A DNA stretch of 64,000 nt from Zantedeschia hybrid cultivar (lineage: Eukaryota > Streptophyta > Magnoliopsida > Alismatales > Araceae). Numbering within the stretch: position 1 is the stretch's first letter; the number at the start of each line of letters is the position of its first letter. The stretch spans positions 32,492,379 through 32,556,378 of the forward strand of contig JARZZO010000003.1 of NCBI GenBank assembly GCA_030544215.1. Reading direction: 5' to 3'. Of the stretch, positions 45,579-55,226 are shown piece by piece. A program made the translations under genes and the position numbers. A model generated the notes under the pieces. The model saw only the letters and a list, made by a program, of their open reading frames with translations. It was not told the origin of the DNA and did not search any database.

Positions 45579-45935
45579 TAGGGCTGTCAAAATGGGCCCA
45601 GGCCCGTTAACAGACCCGTTTGGACCCGTTAGTTATGGGTCTGGGTATATCCGTTTACCCATTAAACTTTCTATTGTCATACATTGCAAAAATTTGTGAG
45701 CTAATTTTTTGGAATTTAGACTTAAAATCAAACCAAATTATCTGGCACATAGAGATTTAAGATAAATAAATTATATACCAGGCCCATTTATCTTTCAACA
45801 TCAAATAAATAAGAAGCAGGTCCAAGACCTGACCCATTTACCCATTTACCCATTACCCTTATTGGGTCTGAACCGGGTCCGGGTCTATTCACTTTGGGTA
45901 TGAGTCTACCCAGACCCGAACCGTTGACAGCCCTA
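45579..45935. mobile_element. hAT-type MITE 2, 357 bp, TSD ATCCGAAC
   Basis: Terminal inverted repeats TAGGGCTGTCAA and TTGACAGCCCTA, with repeated GGCCCGTT/GACCCGTT words inside. Perfect 8-base duplication ATCCGAAC at 45571-45578 and 45936-45943, as made by hAT transposases. No coding capacity. Confidence 0.95.
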
Positions 45936-46104
45936 ATCCGAACAGTCAAAATATATAGTTCAAACAAAAGAATAGGTTTTTATCCTATTTTTATTCATCT
46001 AATTTTTTTAACGATCTAATCAAAATTTGAACAAGACAAGTCGACCTCTTAAGATTTCCTCATCTCTTGGATGTTTCAAAGAAAAAAAACACACTTAAGA
46101 TCGA

Positions 46105-46250
46105 TCGGACGGCTACTAGCCAGTGCACCTTGCGCTTCGTCTAGTTCCCTCCTAGTGTTGATGATGCCATCATGCACATTATCGATAAAGTGTTCGTTCC
46201 ATTTCGTTAGATCAGCAAATTTAATGGCCATCTTAAAACTGCATCTGTTG
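46105..46250 (-). pseudogene. Possible LINE ORF2 fragment
   Basis: The minus strand reads FKMAIKFADLTKWNEHFIDN, then VHDGIINTRRELDEAQGALA. This resembles the segment between endonuclease and reverse transcriptase in plant L1-like LINEs, where a WN-(V/F)-F-GN(V/I) motif is followed by a basic/acidic helix. Only about 50 residues are legible and no RT was found nearby, so the call is tentative. Confidence 0.35.
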
Positions 46251-46299
46251 GCCATCGCCGGCCTCTTGATCCCAATGAAAGTGGAACATTTATGAAGTA

Positions 46300-47240
46300 C
46301 AAATCAGAAAAATATTTAATAATTAGTAATATTTACTGCAATATCTTAAAATGTTATAATCTGATAAGATCAAAGATCACCAAATTTCGGCTTTCATACA
46401 ATTATAAAAAAAGAAAAAAAAGAATTATGCTCTCACGGGGCGCATGGATTCAGATCGAACAACTGTACGTACCTACGGCTATGATTGCAGCAAACGCTAT
46501 TGTCTGCTTTGGACCACCACGAATATGCTTGGCCGTCCTCACAAGGAGCACGAGAGGTCAGGAATGGTTGGATTATCGTACTCCAGTATTTGCATCATTA
46601 AATTATCAAGCCATTTATCATTGCAAGTGTTTTCATCATTCCCTATGCTTTTTGTTCAAATTGATATCTCTCTTGCTCACGACCCCTAGAAGTCTCGAAC
46701 TCTTCGTTTAAGATTGACCTCCGAGGGGAAGAAAATGCAATACATATATATATATATAAATTAGTCGAATCTTTTTAATAGCTAACAAAACGAGAGTAGA
46801 TAATTTAGATGATTTAAACTCATTTGAATTTAGATATGGACTAAATTCAACAATGATGTAAAGAAAATTTGTGTTCACTTCACTGAGCTGACAGGACTAA
46901 TTAACAATCATGTAAAGAAACCTAATTGTCCACTTCACAGACACGACAAGCAATCATGTAATGCCTTGAACATAACCTCACATCTCCCTCACGGATGGGC
47001 AAGTGCACAAACAAGAGAGGTAGGGGAAACTAATGTGCACATCATACCTTTAATAGTCATGGTAATTGGTAAATGACTACGGGTCATGAGCTTTCCTCTT
47101 AGTAAACTTACAGTTGGCAGAATCTCTTTGCACAACACATGTTCCTGTATGGGTCCCACTATTCATCTAAGCATCTCTTTGCTTGAGCCTGGCTTAGGTG
47201 CATCTTAATGCGTATGAGAGGGTGTTTTGAGAGGATTTTA
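46300..47240. other. No gene seen
   Basis: AT-rich intergenic sequence with a short TA microsatellite at 46743-46757. Open frames here (46292-46711) show no recognisable domain. Confidence 0.5.
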
Positions 47241-47254
47241 ATTTGAGGCTTGAG

Positions 47255-47376
47255 GATCTCATCGTGAGGTCGAGTCTTACAATTATAGACATTTTTCATT
47301 TTATCTCTTTTATTTTGTATGAAAAGAGTAAAATGGAAAAATGCTCGACTGTGGGACTCGACCTCACGGTGAGATC
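47255..47376. repeat. 122-bp hairpin with 22-bp near-perfect arms
   Basis: Left arm 47255-47276 begins GATCTCATCGTGAGG; right arm 47355-47376 ends CACGGTGAGATC; one mismatch in 22. A second pairing, ATTTTATCTCTTTT with AAAAGAGTAAAAT, lies further in, so the whole could fold into one long hairpin. MITE-like; no target-site duplication identified. Confidence 0.8.
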
Positions 47377-47399
47377 AAACTCACTGAATCATTTCTCTT

Positions 47400-50100
47400 T
47401 TAATTTATTAGTTGAGGACGACGTGTGAACCCCTCTCTCTCTCTCTCTCTTATTTTTTTATACATATGGATGCATGCAGACAAGATTTGAATGTTCTTCC
47501 CCTTGACATTTGAGCACCACAACGTGTTTGGTGGAGCTGGACGCCAATCTGTCATGAACAATTTTGTTTTATTGCAACCATTATATGAGAACAGGGGAGA
47601 GTTTTTATACTATTCTTGGCAGAACGTGGTGCAATGCAATAAAAACTGTAGCTTTCCCTTGTCCATCTTCTGCTTCTTGCCTTCTAGATCATCACATCGT
47701 CTACAGGCTACAGCAGGGCCTTCACTGCGTAAGCCCATGACAGCTTGTGCCACGTTGGTCCAATGATGAGATCTCAGGAGAGCCACAGCCCCATACCATC
47801 TTCGGGATACAAATGGTGATCTCCCAGAGTCCGAATATTTGATCCAATAGCCTTTTAAATCATTATTGATGGCAGATAAGATAATACCATTCTCTTTACT
47901 ACATTCATTAAGAATTAGTTGATCTCTTGATCGAATTGTTCTCGTTAAAATTACTTTTGACACAAATTTTTATATAATTAATATAATTAATGAGAATTTT
48001 TTGTTCAAGTGAGCGAACGGCTCCCAATGCATGTGGTAAAGAAGGTGGTATAGAGTATGCTAAAATAGAATTCCTCTAGGTGGAATCATCACATTGTGCA
48101 GGAAAATCTCTCTTAGGAGACTGTTGCGGAAACCCAGATCATAACTCCTATCAAAAAGATATAAAATGCTTGGCTATTACATCATCTGACGATCGAGAAA
48201 AAGATAGATCTTAGCAATATTATAATATTTACCACATTAATTAGTAGTCATTTGACTATTAAATTAATTTTTTTATAATTGTAACTGCCACCTAATCAAA
48301 TGACTGTCACCGACAATGTCAAAGAGTTTGATTAAAAAAATATAATGTATAGAGTTTCTAAGAATAAAGTAACAGACTATTAGACTTTCTATGGTGGAGA
48401 CGTTTACTTTAGGATCTACCCAAGAAATAAGAAAAGTTCTGACATTTACTTTAGGATCTAACCAAGAAATAAGAAAAGTTCACGCCACCTTGAACTGGCA
48501 TCGTCTACTTTATTTTCCTGCATTAAAAACACTTAACCCTATTTGTAAGAGACAACTTATAGAGTTTTTAATTTTTAAAATTCCGTCATTATAATTTAAA
48601 TAAAACTATAGGATAATTACATAATATAACCCTCTTGGCATGTCTGATTAGGGTTGACCTTAACTTGACTCGAGTTGCGGCCCTAGTTACTAGTGCAAAC
48701 ACGAAGACATGGATTGATCCCCCTAATCCCGTTTAGCCATCTAGATATGTCACATGGGAGCCGCCTCAATTAAATAAGACGCAACCTCATCTGCGTGTCA
48801 GCCACATGAAGGGGCCAAATATAAATATAACTTATCCTTCGAATTACGTTCGAGAGCATGAGACTGTACATTTGAAAATACGATCAGGCTCTCCAAAATA
48901 CGATCACATTCTTGTACTCAAGAGCATAGTCCATCTTGGCATTTGGCATGTAATTTTTTTTATTTTATGTTTTTTTTGAACTCAGCCCTTTCACATACGT
49001 TGACGCGTGGATAGTGGAATAGGATTGATAGCATAGGATTGGGGTCTCAATTTATGTCATCAGTTTTATGTCGACAGGGCGGCGTAAGAAGTAAAACTCT
49101 AAATGAAATAATAAAGTAAAATAAAAATAAAAATAATGAAAGAGAGGGGGGGGAAAAAAAAGATGACCTTACTGGGGCCACCTCCCTCCCTGATGTGCGG
49201 GGAAATATGTCTCTTTTTCCCGCTGGTCTGGCCCCGCAAGTCCCAAAGTTAGGCAGGCAAGGCGGGTCATCCATGGCTCTTTTGCGGCCTTGTTTCCCAC
49301 GCACGCCCGAAGAACACGGCGTTGGGGCCCTCCCCTTCCCTGCGCTCAAGAAAAGACCAGTTCAGAGAGATAGAGACACCTCCCAGGACCACTCACGGAA
49401 AAGGAAATATCCAACGGCAGCAAAGTGCAACGACCAATTAATGATATTATATCCTTTCATTTACCCATTGTAGGCCATCACTTATAGCCTAACTTGGCGT
49501 GATCTCCTTTCTTTGTATCAAAGATTCAAGGGGTGTGTAGAAAGTAGTTAGTAATGGTAGTAACCACTCACCACCAAACGAAAGAAAGGGATAGCTAATG
49601 GGGTGTTTGGTATATATATAAACTAAAATATTAGTAACACTTTTAATATTGATAGTGGCAAAACTTTTAATTAGGCGTTTGACTACCTCTATCAATATTA
49701 ATATTCATAGACTAACAAAACCCAAAATTTAATACAGGTACTTACTTATATTAAATTTGATATAGCCAAGACATTATCGACCAGATACCCTACCCTCTCT
49801 CCCCCGCCCCTTCTCTCTTCTTCCCGCTTCGCAACATGTTCGATATCTGACCAGCAGCTCCATTCTTCGTGGCTCCACCTCCACTGCTTCCACCATCTCC
49901 ATCCTTTCTGCAGGTCCACTTCCTTCACCTATCTGTGGCACTTGCTGTCCTCCCCCGGATCCAGCGACACAAATAGGTCTGGTGTAAGAAACCTAGAGAA
50001 GGCAGTATGGCAAGGCTGCTTTAGGAGGCTCTCGCCTTCCACTGTCTCGCTATTTCTATCCCACATAATTGAACACATTCTCCAGTACTCCATTCCCCTT
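47400..50100. other. Intergenic; no gene supported
   Basis: Contains a CT microsatellite (47432-47450), a 42-bp tandem duplication (48403-48486) and a dispersed repeat fragment near 47891-47990 that is related to 56069-56190. Frames at 47491-47766 and 49047-49473 resemble no family I know. Confidence 0.45.
48403..48486 (+). repeat. 42-bp tandem duplication
   Basis: TTTACTTTAGGATCTAMCCA followed by AGAAATAAGAAAAGTTC occurs twice, starting at 48403 and 48445. Confidence 0.85.
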
Positions 50101-50109
50101 CCCACACCC

Positions 50110-50510
50110 TGCCACCGTCCTACACGCTCACCTCCTCAAGGTCAGCTTTCCCCCTCTATGCCCAAAATCTATCTGATGAAATGCGCGAGAGAAACATTAT
50201 CCATGGGAACGCTCTCATTTGTACTCATTTTTAAGTCTAAATGGAACCACGTTGCCTAGAGTGTGCTTGAAGAAATGTCAAGGTTATTTCATGGTAAAAT
50301 GGTGACATTTGGATATGCCAAGGTATGGAAGATGGATGATGCCCTGGCCCTATAGGTGATCATGCTCAAAAACAACTCCAAGACATGGATATGGGAGCAA
50401 TCAATGGTTGTTTGATACAATGCCACAAAGGAGTAATGTCTGGTGGATTGTGATGATATGGGGCATGCCACGCAGCTAGACTGCTTTACTAATTCATAAG
50501 ATGATGGATG
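50110..50510 (+). pseudogene. Pentatricopeptide-repeat (PPR) gene relic
   Basis: Pieces of plant PLS-type PPR repeats appear in order but in different frames: HAHLLKVSF (about 50125), LSDEMRERNIIHGNALICTH (50169-50228), FGYAKVWKMDDALAL (about 50307-50351) and LFDTMPQRSNVWWIVMIWGM (about 50408-50467). These match the family pattern LFDEMPERNVVSWNALI and GYAKCGKMDDAL. PPR proteins bind organellar RNA for editing, splicing or stabilisation. Stops and frameshifts separate every block, and no start, targeting peptide or E/DYW tail is visible. An old processed or translocated fragment is likely. Confidence 0.75.
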
Positions 50511-51052
50511 GAAGGGGCCTAGTAAACTGATAATAATAATGCTCAAATCAATTTGGATGATAGTTATTCAACTATTGTTGTAATGAAAAATAGTAGTCAG
50601 GAGACTCAGGACCACCCAAATAATTCTTCGTATCATTTTTTATATTATTACAAACTTACTCAAACACACAAAACTTGTGTCATATCAATTTTGATATTGA
50701 TACCCCATGATATAAAACTATTAGTATTAAAATCAATAGCATACCAAATTTGATACTCTAATCAAACAGGGCGTAAACAAACATATAAGACTATAGACTA
50801 AATTAGGTTTCACAATCGTACAGACACACTTCAATCATAATTGGTTTTACTGTTGTTATGATAAATGCACTTGCCTAAGAAGGCTTCTTGCATCAAGCAA
50901 TGCTTGCGTGATGAGGATTTGGGACGTCTACTGCAGGTATTGCAACATGAATTATTTCACGCGTTTGGTTTAGTGACAGTCTACCGCCGGTGACTGCCAT
51001 CCATGTTCGTGGGACATAAAATGTGATGTTTTTAAAATCTTTTAAGAGTATG

Positions 51053-51689
51053 TATAACGATCTAATCAATTAATTAGTCTAACAACTGTGCTAATAAGTA
51101 GACTTCTCAAGAACGTCACTCATCTTGAGATTTCTTTCAACCGAATACATTTAACTTCGGAATTCTTTCTAATTTTAACTCTAAAAATTGACTAGTCGGT
51201 GTTGTTGGTAGTCTACTGATTTAGTCTATTTAACATCTTCTTATATGGGGTGTTACAATCTATCCCCCTTAGATAGGCGACGTCCTCATCGCTATATCAC
51301 AATTATTCTAGATCACTAGACAGGTAAGATTCTAAAAGTGACCTCGACATGTTCAAGAGATGGCTCCCACTATATAATACTTTGTCCTATATGAGTTCAA
51401 GAGATGGCTCTCATAGTGTAGCACTTTACCTTATGTAACACTTAGTTTCTATACTTTCAACTGGTGTCAGGTTCTAATACCATTTATAACGATCCAATCA
51501 ACTAACTGGTTCAACAACTGTATTAATTAATAGACTTCTTAGGAAGCTCATCCATCTTGCGACTTCTCTCAATCGAGTATACTTAACTTCGGAGTTCTTT
51601 CCAACTCAAATTTCGAAAAATAACTAAATGATGTTATTGGTAGTCTAGTGATTTAACCTATTTAACATCATCTTATACGAGGTGTTACG
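51053..51689 (-). mobile_element. TRIM (small LTR retrotransposon), TSD GTATG
   Basis: Two 205-bp LTR-like direct repeats (51053-51257 and 51485-51689) flank 227 bp. GTATG at 51048-51052 and 51690-51694 is the target-site duplication. On the minus strand the LTR begins TGTAACACC. Inside, next to the right LTR, TGGTATTAGAACCTGACACC (minus, about 51464-51483) fits an initiator-Met PBS. AAGGGGGATAGAT sits next to the left LTR as a polypurine tract. No coding capacity. Confidence 0.88.
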
Positions 51690-52196
51690 GTATGTTACAT
51701 CAAGTCAAACGACTTATTAACTACTAAAATGAAACAATGGGCATTTGTCTGTGCAGGTCTTTCTGGCAACCCGAGTCGCCTCACCGACATTTTTTTTCCC
51801 TTTTAGTCGCCTTTGTTTATAATATTGAACTATTCGAGATGCATGTCTTTGTTTACGATATTTAACTATTACATACGTTAAACCTAGTTTTTTACACTTA
51901 AAGATAGCACTAGGGAAAACGGTATAATCATCATTTATACTATATATATAAATAGAGTTCTATAGTGTCACGTGTCAACATCAGAATTTTTTGTTTCCCA
52001 CCTAAACTCTCTCTCTCTCTTCTTTATTAATACATATATCCTCTATTAATTCTCTGTCTTCCTCTCTTTCTCATTAATCTCTCTCTCTCATCTATCTTCC
52101 CCTCTCTCATTAATTCTCTCTCTCTCTCTCTCAACATCTCTCTCCCCTTCTCTCTTATTAATTATCTCTCTCTCTCCCGTCTATTGCTCTCTCTCT

Positions 52197-52370
52197 GCCT
52201 AAGTATTAAAATTATTATCTCTCTTTCTCCTCTTTCATATTTTTCTCTTCCTATTAATATTTCTCTCTCCCATCTATTGCTTATTAATTCTTTCTTTCCC
52301 CTGCCTAAGTATTATAATTATTATCTCTCTTACTCCTCTTTCATATTTTTCTCTTCCTATTAATATTTCT
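52197..52370 (+). repeat. 106-bp-period tandem duplication in CT-rich DNA
   Basis: GCCTAAGTATTAWAATTATT through CTCTTCCTATTAATATTTCT occurs at 52197-52264 and 52303-52370 with two or three differences. Confidence 0.85.
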
Positions 52371-52424
52371 ATCTCATATTTTTTCTATCTCCTATTATTA
52401 GTATTATTATTGTTATTGTTGTTG

Positions 52425-52599
52425 CAATCTCTTAAGATAATAATAATAATTAAATTTAACATTATTATTATTATTATTATTACTATTATTATTATAATAA
52501 TTTTATGGGATAATAATAACTAATTTCAATACTGTTATTATTATTAAAAAAATCAATATCAAAATAGTAGTCTCATGAGATAATGATAACTAATTTTGA

Positions 52600-52642
<43 letters not shown>

Positions 52643-53050
52643 TTTTCTCCTCTTTTACATTGTTCTCTCTCCCTATTAATATTTTTATTTTATATCCCCT
52701 GTTATTATTATTGTGGTTGTTGTTGCAATCTCTTGAGATAATAATGACTAATTTTGACATCATCATCATCATTATTATTATTATTAAGATAGTCTCATAA
52801 AATAATAATAATTAATTTTAATATAATAATTAAAATTATTATTATTATTATTATTAATGAGACCAATCTCTCTCACACTTTTCTCACTCATATTATTATT
52901 ATTATTGTTATTGTTGTTCTTGTTGTTATTAATATTGGGACAGTCTTTTAGAAATAATAATAATAAATTTTGATATTTATTATTATTATTATTGAGATAA
53001 TCTCATGAGATAATAATAACTAATTTCCTTATTAATGAGATTAGTCTTTC
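52425..53050 (+). repeat. Degenerate (ATT)n modules with a GATAATAATAACTAATTT head
   Basis: At least five modules (starting near 52432, 52507, 52570, 52733, 52940-53010) repeat a head CTCATGAGATAATAATAACT or variant followed by TAATTTTGATAT and a run of ATT/TTA. Several heads contain the palindrome ATCTCATGAGAT. Confidence 0.75.
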
Positions 53051-53794
53051 TCTCATTTTTCTCCCAATCTATATTTCAACACAACATTTATTAAAATAAT
53101 CTTATTGGATAATAATAATAACCTTCAGTTCACTTTTTAATTTTCTCTCTCAATTTATATTTCAATTGAATAGAATAGTTCTCAACTTTTAATGTATACC
53201 AAACAACTAACTTAATATTCATAGCAAAAATATCTGCATTACTGAATATATATTCTTCTATGATTATTTTATTCATTCTTTTAAAAAATATAAAATATTA
53301 ATTTTACTTATGTTAATTATATTTTTTTTTCAAACATATTAGCTCGCCGTGTATCGCACATGATTGCAATTAATTATATATATATATACGCAAGGAGTTG
53401 AATTGGGAGTTATTTTCCGGAATTAAACACTGGCCAAGCTGAATGCATGGCTAAACTATTCTCCTGCCACACCAACTCCAAGCAATCTCAATCTCTCTCT
53501 CCTGCAGGAGGTTTCGGACTTTTTCAGGCCTGGCGACCCAATGAGGATGGGCCCTTCTCACTCCGGGCCTTTTTTTGCACTAAATTACAACCCTTACCAC
53601 CCATTCATGTCCCCTTGCTTTTGACTCGATCACACCCTCTCTTTGTCTCTCTACTCCCTCTTTTCCTCTCTCTAACTTGTGAATCACCTCCTCATCCTCC
53701 CCGGTCCCCACTCGTCGCCGTGGCTACCATCTTCCTCCACCTCCGCACCCCCCTAAATTTGGGACTCATCCGTGGCAGTGGCACGGGCATCTCC

Positions 53795-53850
53795 CTCTCT
53801 CTCTCTCTCTAGCTATCTGGTGCTGCTTTGGTGGAGAGAGAGAGAGGGGC
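53795..53850 (+). promoter_or_regulatory. CT/GA-rich 5' leader of the TBL gene
   Basis: A CTCTCTCTCTCTCTCTAG run (about 53794-53812) and GGAGAGAGAGAGAGGG (about 53831-53848) lie 25-80 bases before the ATG. GA/CT repeats of this kind are known binding sites for BBR/BPC factors in plants; a regulatory role here is inference. Confidence 0.45.
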
Positions 53851-53873
53851 CGGCACACAACCAGCTCCCAGCC

Positions 53874-55226
53874 ATGGGCGTTCTGCCCAAAGACCACCAC
53901 CCTCCGCCGCCAACCCACTGCCTCCCCGCAAAGCTCGTCAGCCTCTCCGTCTACGCCCTCCTCCCCCTCGCCCTCCTCCACTTCTACTTCTTCCCCCGCC
54001 CCCTCCCTGACACCCTCATTCTCCAAACCCACGTCACCACCACCTCCACCAGTATACCCTCCTCGGCCTCCCCGACCCCCACCACCGATCCCACCTCTTC
54101 CTTGCGTCGACCCAGTGCGGAGCCCGCCGCGGCACCGTCGACCCACTGCGACCTCTCGGTGGGGCGGTGGGTGAGGACCCCCGCCGACCCCCTCTACAAC
54201 GGCACCACCTGCGCCACCATCAAGGACGGCCAGAACTGCATGGCCCACGGCCGCCCCGACACCGGCTACCTCCACTGGCGGTGGCGGCCCAGCGAGTGCG
54301 ACCTCCCTCGCTTCGACCCCGCCGCCTTCCTCCGCCTCCTTCGCAACCGCCACCTCGCCTTCGTCGGCGACTCCATGGCCCGCAACCAGTTGGAGTCCCT
54401 CCTCTGTCTCCTCTCCACTGCGTCCCCGCCCGACCTCGTCTACAGCGACGGCGAGGAGAACAAGTTCCGGCGGTGGCGGTTCCCGTCGCACAACGCCACT
54501 GTCTCGGTGTTCTGGTCGCCCTTCCTGGTGCGCGGGGTGGAGAAGTCGGCGGCGACGGGGCTGGACCATAACGAGCTCTATCTGGACGCCGTGGACGAGC
54601 GGTGGGCGTCGCAGCTTGGCTCCATGGACGTGGTGGTCCTCTCGGTGGGGCACTGGTTCCTCCACCCGGCCGTCTTCTTCGAGCAGGGCGGCAACGAAGT
54701 TGTGGGCTGCCACTACTGCCCCAAGCTCAACCACTCCGAGGTGGGTTTCTACGGCGTCTACCAGAAGGCCTTCCGCACGGCTCTCCGCGCCGCCGCCGAC
54801 GCCGACGCCGACGCGGGGGAGCGCAGCAGGTACGTGGTGGTGACGACCTTCTCACCGGCGCACTTCGAGGGGGAGTGGGACAAGGCGGGGGCGTGCCCCA
54901 AGACGGAGCCGGAGGCGGTGAAGGTGGTGGAGGGCACGGACGCGGAGATGAGGAAGGTGCAGGTAGAGGAGGTGTTGTCGGCGAGGGGGCGGGGGGCGGC
55001 GGTTGAGGCGCTGGACGTGACGGGAATGGCGGCGATGAGGCCGGATGGCCACCCGGGGCCGTACATGTACGCCTTCCCGTTCGCAAAGGGAGTACCGGAG
55101 AGGGTGCAGAACGACTGCGTGCACTGGTGCCTCCCGGGACCCGTCGACGCCTGGAACGAGGTCTTCCTGGAGATGCTGCGGCGGCGCGCGGCGGTGGAGG
55201 GCCGCCGCCCGCGGCGCTGCAACTAG
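53874..55226 (+). CDS. TBL: TRICHOME BIREFRINGENCE-LIKE polysaccharide O-acetyltransferase
   Basis: A 450-residue intronless frame. ATG at 53874 is the first in-frame ATG, in strong context (GCCATGG); the frame is open upstream to a GTG but without ATG. Residues 21-40 form one membrane anchor, giving a Golgi type II protein, followed by a Ser/Thr/Pro-rich stem to about 90. The TBL domain starts at Cys92 (CDLSVGRWV) and contains the conserved NGTTC and RPDTGYLHWRWRP. The esterase domain has the GDS motif with Ser167 and the DxxH motif with Asp414 and His417 (NDCVHWCLPGPVD), both needed for acetyl transfer in characterised members. Wording (DERWASQL, GHWFLHP, GCHYC, TTFSPAHFEG) places it in the TBL19-27 group, which includes xyloglucan and mannan O-acetyltransferases; the exact substrate is not decidable. 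Codon use is extremely GC-rich, and residues near 306-313 are an Ala-Asp repeat. Other frames overlapping it are shadows. Confidence 0.93.
   Translation: MGVLPKDHHPPPPTHCLPAKLVSLSVYALLPLALLHFYFFPRPLPDTLILQTHVTTTSTSIPSSASPTPTTDPTSSLRRPSAEPAAAPSTHCDLSVGRWVRTPADPLYNGTTCATIKDGQNCMAHGRPDTGYLHWRWRPSECDLPRFDPAAFLRLLRNRHLAFVGDSMARNQLESLLCLLSTASPPDLVYSDGEENKFRRWRFPSHNATVSVFWSPFLVRGVEKSAATGLDHNELYLDAVDERWASQLGSMDVVVLSVGHWFLHPAVFFEQGGNEVVGCHYCPKLNHSEVGFYGVYQKAFRTALRAAADADADAGERSRYVVVTTFSPAHFEGEWDKAGACPKTEPEAVKVVEGTDAEMRKVQVEEVLSARGRGAAVEALDVTGMAAMRPDGHPGPYMYAFPFAKGVPERVQNDCVHWCLPGPVDAWNEVFLEMLRRRAAVEGRRPRRCN

Larger units (their letters stand above)
51690..53440. other. Low-complexity AT- and CT-rich upstream region of the TBL gene
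   Basis: No gene. CT-rich tract 52000-52380, then ATT/TTA arrays to about 53050. A TATATATATATACG tract at about 53377-53391 is the nearest TATA-like sequence upstream of the TBL gene. Confidence 0.55.

Noticed and set aside
53772..53873. N-terminal extension of the TBL protein
   Set aside because: The extension would start at a GTG, runs through a CT-rich leader, and the first ATG at 53874 has a better context followed by the expected membrane anchor.
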